This document shows positions 53,852 through 64,000 of a stretch of DNA of 64,000 nucleotides, piece by piece. The notes beneath the pieces were generated by a model. That model saw only the letters and a list, made by a program, of their open reading frames with translations. It was not told the DNA's origin and did not search any database. The stretch lies in NCBI GenBank assembly GCA_905250025.1, contig CAJNOJ010000021.1, positions 248,001 to 312,000 on the forward strand, in the 5' to 3' direction. The number at the start of each line of letters is the position of its first letter. Positions within the stretch are counted from its first letter, which is position 1. The DNA is from Adineta ricciae (taxonomy: Eukaryota; Rotifera; Eurotatoria; Adinetida; Adinetidae). The translations under genes and the position numbers were made by a program.

Positions 53852-55859
53852 ATGGGCACTTTGTCAGAGGTTTGTCGGAATTCTCGGAAGGAAACGAGAG
53901 GAAATCTTTATTGTTTTTATTCAGGCAGGCGCTGATCGACTTAACAGTGAAGAGAACAAAAGTGATACGGGTACAAAATATGCTGCAGTCGAGGTTGAAA
54001 TTTGTAATTTGGATTATTCTATTCATTGTTATTGTTTTTGAATAGAGTGAAGAAGGTTCGACGAAAACATCACTTATTTTCTCACTTCATGAAGAAGTCG
54101 GCGCATTAGCAAGAGCACTTCATGTCTTTGAAGTAAGGAATATATCTCCTTTTCCTATCATTGTATGTGATCCTAGTCATTCATTTAGTTATTCATAGTT
54201 TTTTCGATCAGGTTCGAATTTTTCAGCTCTCGATTCTAATGCTTCTTCTCCTAATAAATAACTGACAACTTTCCAAGTCGATCTTTCATCTTCAATTCCT
54301 TTCTAGAAACATGGTATCAACTTATTTCACATCGAGTCGCGTTTATCTCGTCAAAACAAAACTGATCATGAATTCTATGTCGAATGCGATAATAGTATGG
54401 GTAGTGTTGCCGATGCAATCAAACAATTACGTCAAGAATCGAAGTATATTCATGTTCTATCGCGTGCACATCGATCTTTAGATGAATCAGGTTTGATTGA
54501 AATATCCTATTATCGAAAGTTCAATGTTATAGTTTGTCTTCAGTTCCATGGTTTCCACGAAAGTTACGTGATTTGGACCAATTCGCTAATCGGGTTCTTT
54601 CCTACGGCTCAGAATTAGATTCTGATCACCCAGGTTTTCGCGATGTTCTCTATCGCAAACGTCGAAAAGAATTCGCTGATATTGCTCACCTGTATCGACA
54701 CAACCAACCGATTCCGCGTGTAACGTACACCGAGCAGGAAATTGCAACATGGGCAACTGTCTTTCGTGAATTGACACAACTCTATCCGGCACATGCATGT
54801 AAAGAATTCAATAATGTTTTCCCATTACTTATTGACAATTGTGGTTATAACGAAACAAATATTCCACAATTGGAAGATGTGTCGCTATTCCTGCAAGACT
54901 GTTCCGGCTTTCGTCTTCGACCAGTTGCTGGTACGTTGAAAGACGATCTTCTTTCGTTAGTTTTTATCGATTCATGTTTATTTGAAGGTCTTTTATCATC
55001 ACGAGACTTTCTCGCTGGCTTAGCTTTTCGTGTATTCCATTCAACACAGTATATTCGTCATCATAGCGTACCCATGTATACACCAGAGCCCGATGTTTGC
55101 CATGAATTACTTGGTCATGTGCCACTTTTTGCTGATCCAGACTTTGCTGAATTCAGTCAAGAAATTGGCATGGCTAGTTTAGGCGCACCTGATGAATATG
55201 TAACTCGATTAGGTAAATTTCAACAGTCTGTTGATCGATATTACTGATTTTGTTTATTTTTTTTAGCAACATTGTATTGGTTCACCGTAGAATTTGGTCT
55301 ATGTGTTGAAAAAGATGAACGAAAAGCATATGGCGCCGGTCTTCTTTCGTCATTTGGCGAATTACAAGTAATCCATTTCGATATATATTTATCGACTGAC
55401 ATCAAATATTGACTATCTTGTGTTTCTTGCCTAGTATTGCGTATCCGATAAGCCATCGATAATGCCATTTGATCCTTTCCGTGCGTCGATTCAGCCATAT
55501 CCCATCACAAGTTATCAACCAACTTATTTTCTTGCTGAAAGTTTCAAAGACGCCAAAGAAAAACTTCGGTAGCCTTTCAAAGCATTCTTTATGCTCATTT
55601 ATATTTGTTTGCATATCTACTAGACAATATGCAATGACAATTCCACGACCATTCAGTGTTCATTACAATCCCTACACACAAACAATTGAAGTTATTGATG
55701 GTAAAGAACAAATTGTTAATATGGTTCGAACTTTACGAAGTAAAAACGAAAAACAATGTTTAAAAATAAGTTTCCTATGCTTTTCGTTATTTAGATGATA
55801 TGGATATGATTCTCGATGCTTTACGTAAAACGGAAATAACAACCACGAAAGCCAGCTGA
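53852..55859 (+). CDS. PAH: phenylalanine 4-hydroxylase
   Basis: Ten exons close in phase to 461 residues (human 452): 53852-53869, 53925-53993, 54046-54132, 54307-54490, 54544-54930, 54988-55212, 55267-55367, 55435-55568, 55624-55739, 55795-55859. The enzyme hydroxylates phenylalanine to tyrosine using iron, oxygen and tetrahydrobiopterin. An N-terminal ACT regulatory domain is present ('[17 protein letters not shown]', 'IESRLSR'). The catalytic core has '[12 protein letters not shown]', the iron ligands in '[11 protein letters not shown]' and the Glu of '[11 protein letters not shown]'. PAH-type features ('[12 protein letters not shown]', '[14 protein letters not shown]') favour PAH over tyrosine or tryptophan hydroxylase. 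The intron 54931-54987 is 57 nt, free of stop codons and a multiple of three, so it is easily misread as coding; removing it restores '[12 protein letters not shown]'. Confidence 0.95.
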
Positions 55860-55984
55860 ACACTTCTCTATTCTTTTTACTTATGCGAATACATCTCATG
55901 TTTTTCTCTTGTCTTTTTATGTATATTTTTAACTTTATGCGGTGATAGATGTCGGTGACGGGAATGTATTATGATTTACTTTTT

Positions 55985-55986
55985 AG
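55985..55986 (+). promoter_or_regulatory. candidate outron acceptor before SFT2
   Basis: A T-rich tract ending in TTTTAG lies 36 bp before the SFT2 ATG with no upstream exon. It is compatible with a spliced-leader addition site. Confidence 0.4.
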
Positions 55987-56021
55987 ATTTTCTTTCTGTT
56001 GATAAAAGAAAAGGAGACCGA

Positions 56022-57092
56022 ATGAGACAATTATTTACCATCAGTGGACAATATCCTAGCACTGAAGATATCGCGATTACACCACAGGTGGGCTATGCAA
56101 CTGAATTCAAGTTATAATTATGTATAATCTTTAGATACACATATGAAAATGTGTTCTTTTCCTATCTATCAAAAGCATTCTGCTTCTCCTTCTTCTTCTT
56201 ATGCTTATGTATCTGCGCGCGCGTGTGTGTGTGTGTAATGTTAACATGGACAATGCATCGATGAATTATCGAAGGTGAGAGGCACGATAGAGCAGGCTAC
56301 AATTGCTAACCGATAATCGATATGTTTCAATGTACTCGATACATTCACTCATGAATGTATGTTTTGTAGACATGCGGTTTATCATGGGATACGCGATTGA
56401 AAGGTTTTGGAATTTGTCTACTGATTAGTATCGTGCTCGGCATTGGTGTAAGTTCGACGCACTTGAATGAAATTTGGTCGAATAGTCCGTTTTAGGGAAT
56501 TATCATCTACTTTGCAGGTGGAAATTTATCTGGTTTTGCGGTTCTTTATACACTAGCTGTTCTCTTCGGGCTTGGATCGTAAGTGTATCCGTATACTCTT
56601 GTCTGTCTTCATTGTCTATTGAATATCTAGTTCGTTCTTTCTCGTGGGTCCAATGAATCAATTGAAGAAAATGTTTGACTCATCTCGATTTATTGCTACA
56701 ATCGTCTTTCTCGTAAGATCTTCTATTTGAATTTCTTCAATGTATTTTTTGTTTTCTTCCATTGATAGATCTGTATAGTTATGACACTAGTGTCAGCTAT
56801 CGCTGTAAGTTAAACCTTGACCAAGTTCCTTTCCATCTACATTTGAATCATCTAGATAAAAATCGGCATTCTTGTTTTGTTATTTATTATACTTCAATTT
56901 TTGGCATTGGTAAGTTTAATCACAAAATTTTTCACGAGTAATTGAGCGATTCGACTGTTTAGCTCTGGTACACCTTGAGTTACATTCCATATGCGAGGTA
57001 ATTTGATTTGCACTCGCATTTCATTTCGCATAATTTGCATTTATTTTAGAGATGCCATCAAAACCTGTTGTCGAGGAATCATGCGGCATTAA
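56022..57092 (+). CDS. SFT2D: SFT2-type vesicle transport membrane protein
   Basis: Eight short exons from ATG 56022 to TAA 57090-57092, joined in phase through introns of roughly 45-300 nt. The encoded protein is about 150 residues with four membrane helices: 'LKGFGICLLISIVLGIG', 'GFAVLYTLAVLFGLGSSFFLVG', 'FIATIVFLICIVMTLVSAIA', and 'IGILVLLFIILQFLALLWYT'. Signature segments of the SFT2/Got1 family are intact: 'GPMNQLKKMF' and the C-terminal 'YTLSYIPYARDAIKTCC'. Family members act in fusion of endosome-derived vesicles with the Golgi. A GC/GT dinucleotide run lies in the first intron (about 56214-56236). It sits 163 bp after PAH and 109 bp before the next gene, all on one strand. Confidence 0.9.
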
Positions 57093-57165
57093 ACAACTCA
57101 TTTTTATTTTCTCTGAATATTGTGATATATATATATATATTTTATTTATCTGTGCTTTTTTTTCC

Positions 57166-57167
57166 AG
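57166..57167 (+). promoter_or_regulatory. candidate outron acceptor before UVRAG
   Basis: The pyrimidine tract TTTTTTTTCCAG ends at 57167, 33 bp before the UVRAG ATG and 75 bp after the SFT2 stop codon. No coding exon lies upstream of it. Confidence 0.45.
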
Positions 57168-57200
57168 ATTATCTTTAATGACGAGTAATTTGAATACACA

Positions 57201-59576
57201 ATGTCATTATCTGGAGCAAAAAAGAGTCCATTAACTGCTGTACCTTACCTGAAAGTGAGTGACATTGATGGAAACGAGCTATAATGAATAGCTGGTTGTT
57301 GAATAGAAACGCTTACGACGAGCTACGGCTTTCGGTTTTTATAATCTGACTGTTGATGAATTCAATTTCACCGTACATTTTACCTTGCATCGCAACGAAA
57401 AGACTATCGGTGAGAAAAAGCACATTCTTTTCAAAAACTAATCATGCTTTTCTACAGCATTTTATACTAGTGAAGCAATTGAGAATCAAAGGGTAAGTTT
57501 TCGATGACGATCGATCCCAAACTACTAACTCTATTCAATATGTAGAGTCCCGAATGGTCTTATTTAAAAATACCACCCAGTGTGCAATGTCTACAGGGTA
57601 AAGATCACTGAAATTCGAATCTGGTCAATCGTCACCTTCCTTCTAGATGTTTTCATGCGTGTATGGATTACATCTTCTAATCATTGCCGTTTATTTCTTG
57701 AATACGACATACATCTTGACAATTCACTTATACCAGATGAACAAGTAAGACTCGCACTGCAACAGCAACGAAATCTTATTGTTCGTGCTTTTTCTTTATA
57801 AAGAAAGCTTCAGTGAACAAAGGAAACAACACACTATGGCTTGAAATATTTGGTTATCGATTTACTGATAATAATGGTGAAGATTTCACTCTGATTAATA
57901 GTGAAGATATCGGGTCTAGTGATAGGAAGAAACGGAATTTTACAACAAAATCTTACAATAAATTAAGTATCATACGGTGAGTTCGATTGAAAATTGTCTG
58001 ATTTACTAGGACAATCATTCGGAAATTTAGAATGAATAATGCAATCCATGCTATTCGTAAAGATCGGCAATCGTCAGCTACCTATCTCGAACGATTACAA
58101 ACATTCTTCGATGAACATGAGGACTATCTATCTAAAGTACGAGTTTCATTGATTGTCCAGTGAATTCCTAATGTGTGCTAATAGATTAAAGAACGCGAAT
58201 CACGTCGATTACGAATGGAGAATTTAAAGAAATATATTCATTCTCGAACGTATGTTTATCAACAGCAGATCAATTCCAATCAACAGAAACAGAGAACGCT
58301 CGAACAGAGAAGTATATATCGATCCAAATATCCACGGTTTCAATCCTCGATATTCTCTAGGAAACGAATTGAATCACAATTTAACGAGACTATTAGTCCA
58401 AAAAGAAGAGATCCAGTCATATCAGAAGTATCTAAATCAATCTAGGTAACGCGCAGTCTGATATTACTACTTTTGCGAAATTTCTCTCTTTTTCTAGGTC
58501 GATTCTCCGAAAAATCACGCAAATAATTGCATACCGACAAAGAGAAATCATGGATGAAATATATCGTTATATTTATCCTATTCATTGTGACGCACAGAAA
58601 GAATATTCTATAGCAGACAGACGATTACCACAAGCGGATGACAAAGTCTATCAATCTGCATCGAGTATGGCGTTTATCTTCGAGAGCAAAATCACCATTC
58701 AGACGTCTGTTTTGTATTAGGTCGAGATCGTGATCACGAAATAGCCGCAGCTGTGGGATATTGCTCTCATTTTGTTCTGATTATCGCACAATTTATTCAT
58801 CTACCATTGAGATTTCCGATCGATTATCACGGAATACCAGCCATTAAGATCTATGATTACACTCTAGAAACAAGCGAGTAAGTTCGGAGCGTATTTAGAT
58901 CTTCGTATCAAAATGGCTGTACTTGTATAGATTTCCTTTATATCCAACGTCTAATCTCAGTGCATTTCGATACGGTTTTTACCTGCTCAATCGTAATATC
59001 GGTCAAGTAAGTTGTATCCTTCCTGGAGCGAATCTCGCACTTGGTTCTTCTAGATAATGTATCACTGCCGAACAGGCGACCGTAATACGGACTTCCGAAA
59101 TACATTAGAAAATCTAAGACAGATTATTGAAAACTATTTCATCAATGCATCGAACACGAACCATCAGTAAGTAACATTGTCGCAAGAAATCTCTATATTT
59201 CATTCGATTGATTTGTTCCCACAGTCATTCCAATGGTTTGGTCGTAAGTCCTACAACTAACACTAAGCCTTCTCACACTTCTTCGCTTTTCTTGTAGAAC
59301 ATCACTTTCGTCAAGGAGAGAATTTTTTATTTGTGTCTGTTTTTTCTGTTTAGAATTCAACTCTATCCAGCACTTCAGACGTCAACAGATGAAGAACCTA
59401 CGGACACTAAACGGCATTCACGAGATTCGTCGATAGCCTATTCTTCCTTTTCGTCGACTTCATCTCTAATCGAGAATGATGATTTCAATCAAAATGACGA
59501 CATGGACCTATTTCCACATTTGAATACCATGAAGCCACGATTAGCCATGCAGATTTCCCATCAATTACAATATTGA
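57201..59576 (+). CDS. UVRAG: UVRAG / Vps38-type autophagy and endosome protein
   Basis: About thirteen exons from ATG 57201 to the stop at 59574-59576. The N-terminal half is a C2-like region ('RATAFGFYNLTVDEFNFTVHFTLHR'). A helical coiled-coil part follows (57990-58500: 'SSATYLERLQTFFDEHEDYLSK', 'RRLRMENLKKYIHSR'). The C-terminal BARA-like part carries the family signatures 'REIMDEIYRYIYPI', 'EIAAAVGYCSHFVLIIAQF', 'LPLRFPIDYHG', 'FPLYP' and 'GFYLLNRNIGQ'. UVRAG pairs with Beclin-1 in the Vps34 PI3-kinase complex II, which acts in endosome maturation and autophagy. An intron beginning GTATGTTT near 58249 is needed to move from the coiled-coil frame to the next. The Ser/Asp-rich end is disordered. 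The last splice choices, near 59180-59350, are uncertain. Confidence 0.9.
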
Positions 59577-59734
59577 TTTGTTTTTTCGAAAAGAGAGAAA
59601 AAACGCACGTTTATCTACCTAAATTTTGTGATATTTTCGAACAATGTTGTGATTTTCTATCGTTGGTTGCTTGTTTTGTTTTAGTATTATAATCGAAATT
59701 CTAATGAACAGATAAATGTAATTCTATTTATTTA

Positions 59735-59736
59735 AG
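59735..59736 (+). promoter_or_regulatory. candidate outron acceptor before TIM13
   Basis: The T-rich tract ATTTATTTAAG ends at 59736, 16 bp before the TIM13 start codon. Confidence 0.35.
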
Positions 59737-59752
59737 ATTAACACAAACCGAA

Positions 59753-60117
59753 ATGAGTCTTGATGCACAAAAACTCGATGGAAGCCAACGGCAACAGATC
59801 ATGATGTCCGTGCAGCAACAATTGGCACTACAAAATGCTCAGGAACTGCTTCAAGTAAGCAAATGCTTGCATTCTTCAACTTCACGTCATCGTTTTCTAG
59901 AAATTATCTGATAAATGCTTCAAAGCTTGCGTTGCAAAACCCGGTAGTTCATTATCAAGTTCCGAACAGGTAGGATTTCTCTTCGACGAAATCAACGACT
60001 ACATTCGCTTTCGTTTAGAAATGTATTACATCATGTTCCGATCGTTATATGGATGCATGGAATATCGTCTCGCGAACTTATGCTGAACGCATAAAACGTG
60101 AACAGTACCGTCACTAG
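59753..60117 (+). CDS. TIMM13: mitochondrial import chaperone TIM13
   Basis: Three exons (59753-59854, 59901-59969, 60019-60117) give 89 residues, close to the 95 of human TIMM13. The twin CX3C motif of small Tim proteins is complete: 'CFKAC' and 'CITSC', 15-16 residues apart, forming the two disulphides of the helix-loop-helix. The family-specific ending '[17 protein letters not shown]' and the leading 'QNAQELLQ' support TIM13 rather than TIM8, 9 or 10. With Tim8 it forms a hexameric chaperone in the intermembrane space that escorts hydrophobic precursors to the TIM22 complex. Introns are 46 and 49 nt. Confidence 0.95.
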
Positions 60118-60220
60118 GTTGTTATTTTTTTGTCATTAGAAGATTCCACAGGCATTTTTTGTGTTTTGCTTGGATTAAAAGACCATAAGAAAATGTTTTT
60201 CATCCGTTAGGTTTAATTCT

Positions 60221-60222
60221 AG
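60221..60222 (+). promoter_or_regulatory. candidate outron acceptor before TRIP4
   Basis: Two acceptor-like sites, CCGTTAG and TTTAATTCTAG (ending 60222), precede the first usable ATG at 60242. The distance to the preceding stop codon is only 105 bp. Confidence 0.4.
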
Positions 60223-60241
60223 ATTTGTAAAAAAGAAAAGA

Positions 60242-61932
60242 ATGCCAGTAGGACAGAAGAAAAAGGCGAAATACATCAATGTGTTCAGCAATGAAGGCAA
60301 AGAACGTACGACTGTTCGATTGCCAGGTATGAGTAACACTTTCGATGGACATTGTTCAAGGAAACATTTCTCCTAGGGCGTAATTCATGTGAATGTCAAG
60401 CATCCAAACATAAACTCATCGGTAATTGCCTTAAATGTGGTCGAATTGTTTGTGAGCAAGAAGGATCTGGTCCGTGCTTTTTCTGTGGGAATTTAGTAAT
60501 AACTGCTGAATTATTTGAAATCTGCTCAGTCATATGTGATATTTAGGTTTGTACGAGAGAAGAACGCCAATCGATTCTATCGGGCACACGTGATGGAAAG
60601 AAACTCGAACAACAATTATTAGCGCGACAAGTTCCGAATCAAGATGCTTCGAATTTATCGAGTACAACTGATCCATCCTCGCAACTTTCGCTGAACGATA
60701 TTGCGAATGCAATCGCATTCAAAAATAAACTGATTGAATTTGACCGAACGAGGTTTGTCTCGTTGACAGACGTAATCTTTGAAGGATTTCGATGTTCTAG
60801 TGCACAACGAACGAAAGTTATCGATGATGCATCAGATTATTTTGACAGCAATAATAAATGGTTGAGTACACAACAACGTGCGAAACTTGAAAAACTTCGA
60901 AAACAGATGGACGAGAAGAAAGATCCGAAAAACCGAAAGATTACAATTGATTTTGCTGGACGAAGAATAACGACCGATAGTGGTGCATCCAACGATCGTT
61001 TTTACGACGAAGCACAAGCTGTTCATGAAAATGACCAGTATGAACTAGAGAGTGATCGCTCTCAGCAACAGCAACTTCCTATTTGGGACGAGAACGATGA
61101 TAATGACCTAATCAATCATAATTTACCCGAATCATTAGATGCTCCTCAAGTTCGTTACAGATCTATTAACGAATAATTTCTCTTGACAGGATAATTTCAG
61201 TGGGTCGAACAAAAAAGTTCTGATCGATCGACATTAGCACCTATTTCACAAACGACAATCGAAGATCGAGATCGAGAACGTTTACGTATTCAAGATAAAG
61301 AACTAATGCAGATGGTTGATGATGGCAGATGTCTCACAATGCATCAACCATGGGCATCTCTATTAGTTCGTGGTATTAAGATGTAAATGAATCGATTTAA
61401 GTGTCCTTGAAAGCTCTACTTTCGATTTCAATTTACAGGCATGAAGGTCGATCATGGTACACATCACATCGTGGTCGATTATGGATACACGCAGCTTCGA
61501 AAGAACCTGATCCACAAACAGTTGCTGAATTAGAAACGTTCTATCGATCGAGAAGTACGAATGGCGATGATGTTCGGTTAAGTGCGATGACAAATGCTAT
61601 CTTTTCTTTTTTGTTTAGATGACCGAGAACTTGATTTTCCTACTGATTACCCGACATCTGTGCTGCTTGGATGTGTTGACGTGATTGATTGTCTCGATCG
61701 AGAATCGTATGAAGAACAGTATCCGGGTGGCGAATCGGAATGTGAATATGTTTTTATCTGTGAAAATCCACAAGAATTGATGTTTAAACTACCGATGCGA
61801 GGACATCAGAAGATTTGTAAGTCAAAGAAGCTTTACTTGTTATTTTGCTTGATATTGTTTGTTTTCAAAGATAAATTGGATAGTCAGGCACATCAAGCGG
61901 CGAAAAAGATTCTTTTACGAAGAACTGATTGA
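60242..61932 (+). CDS. TRIP4: activating signal cointegrator 1, N-terminally short
   Basis: Exons 60242-60326, 60377-60495, 60547-60752, 60801-61149, 61201-61382, 61439-61554, 61619 to about 61817 and a final exon to TGA 61930-61932. The protein has the TRIP4 zinc domain ('CECQASKHKLIGNCLKCGRIVCEQEG', split here as CEC...HKLIGNC...CGRIVCEQEGSGPCFFCG), the 'KITIDFAGRRI' segment, and a C-terminal ASCH domain ('CLTMHQPWASLLVRGIK', 'EGRSWYTSHRGRLWI', 'LLGCVDVIDC'). TRIP4 is a nuclear coactivator and part of the ASC-1 complex that disassembles stalled ribosomes. Human TRIP4 is 581 residues; about 150-170 N-terminal residues before the zinc domain have no counterpart between TIM13 and this gene, so the rotifer protein looks short. 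An upstream exon beyond TIM13 is unlikely. Confidence 0.9.
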
Positions 61933-61995
61933 ATTTTTTATCCGAGAAAAGCGAAATCATTGTTCGAAGTTTTCTAAATTTATTTTGTTAAAGCT

Positions 61996-63446
61996 TCACG
62001 AGGCAAAAATCCGATCATAAATAAATGTTACTATAAGAAAAATAAAAAAACTCAATGTGCCATAATAAACAATATCTGAACGAAACAACGGTTCGGAGAC
62101 TGCATCGAATATCATTAATAATGATCGCGCTTGACTTGTTGCATTCGATTTCGAGCTTTTCTTTTCTTTCTCGTCGATACATTTTCTTTCTATTTCAACA
62201 TCATGTTGCTCACTACAGCCCGCTCGCAGACCAATATCAGCTAAATAGCCTTCTTTCATTTGCTTGAGACTGACCGGTTGTTTCATCCAATTGATAATAT
62301 CGATCATTCGTACGAAATAAACATCATTCGGATGGTGTCGTAATGTATGTTCAATAAATAACTTCAAACCTTCCTGTCTCCAGCCCATGTAAGGCTCGTT
62401 CAACCAATAACTATCGAAAGCCATGACGAATGGCGCATGATTGGAATACAGATGTCGATTGAGATTATGCTTGAGATATTGAGCGAATCGTTCGGGTGTA
62501 CGTGGTACTCGACAGTGGTCACTGCCAATGGTTGTACAATTTCTTCCGTCGAAGTCTTGATACATATGAATTGGAATGGTCCAAAGGCCGGGAAATGATT
62601 GAGTGTAACAACCTTGAGAACAATCATAGTTTGCTTCGAAATCCATCGTATGTGGCCATGTTAATGGCGATGGTTGTTGTTGTTTGTAGTAAGGTGAATC
62701 CCATTCACGTGTAATCAACGTGGAGTCGTAGAGAAATTGATGTTCACGTAAGATATGCCAATGGATTTGCTTGTTATTGACTTCGTAGTTCGGTGAACGA
62801 TAACCCATGATCGATGATGGACGAAGACCGGTTAACTTCGAAATCATACGACGATAATCGATTGTTTCATTGTAAAAGCGATACGAACGCCATGTTACAT
62901 ACGGACTTTTATCATTTTTGTCTTTCACTCGGCAGTCTACGGTTGGACATCTAAGAAATAACATCGATTTATCTTGTTTATAAATGAATGGATGTATTTA
63001 CTCGCTGGAATTCGATGTGATACCTAATTCAATGTTTCCATATTGTAAAACATTACGAAGTAAACAATAATTTGTCTGATTATGGCCTCTCAAGAAAACA
63101 GTACCGCTGATCGGACATCCTAATTCCAGAAAAAGTAAAATCTTTGCGAAAGAAAGAAATAAAACAAACCATCGGGATTGAAGTATTTGCTCGAAAAGAA
63201 TATCTCTTCTAAAGTGTCATAGTTTTTCTCGTCTAATGGTCCATTGATTGATAAGGCAATGAATTGAGGTGTATTTCGAACAGTCAATCCACCTGGTATC
63301 GTCTGATTGGAACAATAACAGTACGGTAATCGGCATCGATCGGAGGAACATGGCTCAATATCATTGTAAGATTGATCGCTAGAGGTGCAACAGTGAAAAA
63401 AGAGGATTAGCGTGAAAAATCTAAACATCATCCAGGGAAACAGCAT
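61996..63446 (-). CDS. chitin deacetylase-like protein, probably inactive
   Basis: Three exons (63446-63170, 63119-63002, 62950-61996) give 449 residues. An N-terminal signal peptide (FFTLILFFHCC) and a C-terminal hydrophobic helix (VYYGTLSFFIFLIVTFIYDRIF) bracket a polysaccharide deacetylase (CE4) fold of the animal chitin-deacetylase type: 'NPDGCPISGTVFLRGHNQTN', 'RSPN', 'FLYDSTL', 'SFPGLWTIPIHM', 'NHAPFVMAFDSYW', 'DVYFVRMIDIINWM'. The catalytic motifs are altered. The expected Asp-Asp of motif 1 is replaced within 'LSINGPLDE', the His-x3-His metal motif reads 'ELGITSNSSE', and the late catalytic His is Asp in 'AFDSYW'; only the motif 3 Arg remains. It is therefore likely a membrane-anchored, non-catalytic carbohydrate-binding protein facing the outside. 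Convergent with TRIP4, with only 63 bp between the two stop codons. Confidence 0.88.
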
Positions 63447-64000
63447 TCTCTTCTCTTTCGTTCTTTCTCTATCTGACAGTCGATCGATTTAGTTCGATAT
63501 ATAACACTATAACACGCAAACAAAGAAATCAGACTGACTGGTCGTTTGTCTAATCAAATTAAATTTCATTTTCTCATCGAATTCAAGATTTATTGCACGT
63601 TGCTGAGTAATGCCTATTAACGCAACGCGATGCCTATCTGGCATGTATGGAAATCTATCAGCAAAACGTCGCTCTGTGCGATGATTGAAACGCTTGATAA
63701 CATAATGATAAAATATTTGTTTCCGTCATGATATAACTTCTATCTTCCGTGGAAATCATACAAATATCTATGTATAGTTATCTAAGACGACATTAGCGAC
63801 TGTTCCATTTCGGTCATTATTCATATTCTCGTCTGAACTATTCGGTATTTAAGGACAATATGAACTCATTGATACCAGTTAACATTCTCAGGCAGTTCTT
63901 ATTCTAATTCATCAAGATATTCATATAGCATTTGACTATCCTAATGACTTTGACACTGAAGATGACATTGCGCGGCTGTCAAGAGCACAACGTAGCCATG
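63447..64000. other. promoter side of the deacetylase-like gene, no gene seen
   Basis: AT-rich sequence to the right window edge. No open frame of interest on either strand; it probably contains the promoter and 5' UTR of the gene at 61996-63446. Confidence 0.45.

Noticed and set aside
53852-55859. Tyrosine or tryptophan hydroxylase as the identity of this gene
   Set aside because: The ACT domain '[10 protein letters not shown]' and C-terminal '[14 protein letters not shown]' fit PAH better than the other aromatic hydroxylases.
61582-61618. A 37-nt intron in TRIP4 starting GTGCGA
   Set aside because: Frame-compatible, but the donor GTACGA at 61555 gives a normal 64-nt intron and a better match to the family ('YRSRNDRELDFP').

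Overview
The window is animal nuclear DNA, most probably from a bdelloid rotifer (Adineta/Rotaria type). That placement is inference from several traits: AT-rich sequence, compact genes cut by many uniform introns of about 50 nt, short intergenic spaces, an ADP-ribosyltransferase gene fused to NLRC3-type leucine-rich repeats, tandem F-box paralogues, and clear animal orthologues (HECTD1, eEF2, NALCN, ARGLU1, PAH, SFT2, UVRAG, TIM13, TRIP4). Exon boundaries were worked out by hand from GT-AG sites and reading-frame phase; several models close exactly in frame (HECTD1, 22 exons, 2346 codons; PAH, 10 exons, 461 codons; ARGLU1; TIM13; both F-box genes).

Layout. 1-261: 3' end of an unknown plus-strand gene. 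1051-1660: small four-helix membrane protein. 1858-4486 (minus): six-exon protein resembling a decayed transposase. 5106-6263 (minus): polyglutamine protein with one zinc finger. 7307-15632 (minus): HECTD1-type HECT ubiquitin ligase. 15887-19652 (minus): two tandem F-box proteins. 20044-24937 (minus): two tandem MAM-domain single-pass membrane proteins sharing a 359-bp identical tract. 25281-26388 (minus): eEF2, interrupted by an assembly gap. 28357-30160 (minus): BTB/BACK protein. 30420-35309: motor-less MyTH4-FERM protein like a myosin XV tail. 37545-38941: rhodopsin-type GPCR. 39803-42013 (minus): MYND-finger protein, broken at its 5' end. 43079-48766: NALCN sodium-leak channel, missing much of domain II at a single N. 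49526-51150: ART-LRR gene. 52451-53469: ARGLU1. 53852-61932: PAH, SFT2, UVRAG, TIM13 and TRIP4, head to tail with 109-177 bp between genes. 61996-63446 (minus): chitin-deacetylase-like protein that has lost its metal ligands.

How it fits together. Most of the window is ordinary housekeeping and signalling: translation (eEF2), ubiquitin transfer (HECTD1, F-box, possibly BTB), resting sodium leak (NALCN), amino-acid catabolism (PAH), Golgi and endosome traffic (SFT2, UVRAG), mitochondrial import (TIM13), RNA-linked regulation (ARGLU1, TRIP4). The most notable observations are an EKEE selectivity filter in NALCN, an exon-plus-intron tandem array encoding LRRs, a tight same-strand gene cluster with splice acceptors just before each start codon (compatible with spliced-leader trans-splicing), a deacetylase pseudoenzyme, a possible domesticated transposase, and three N-marked joins (26114, 42014, 44326) where the assembly is not reliable.
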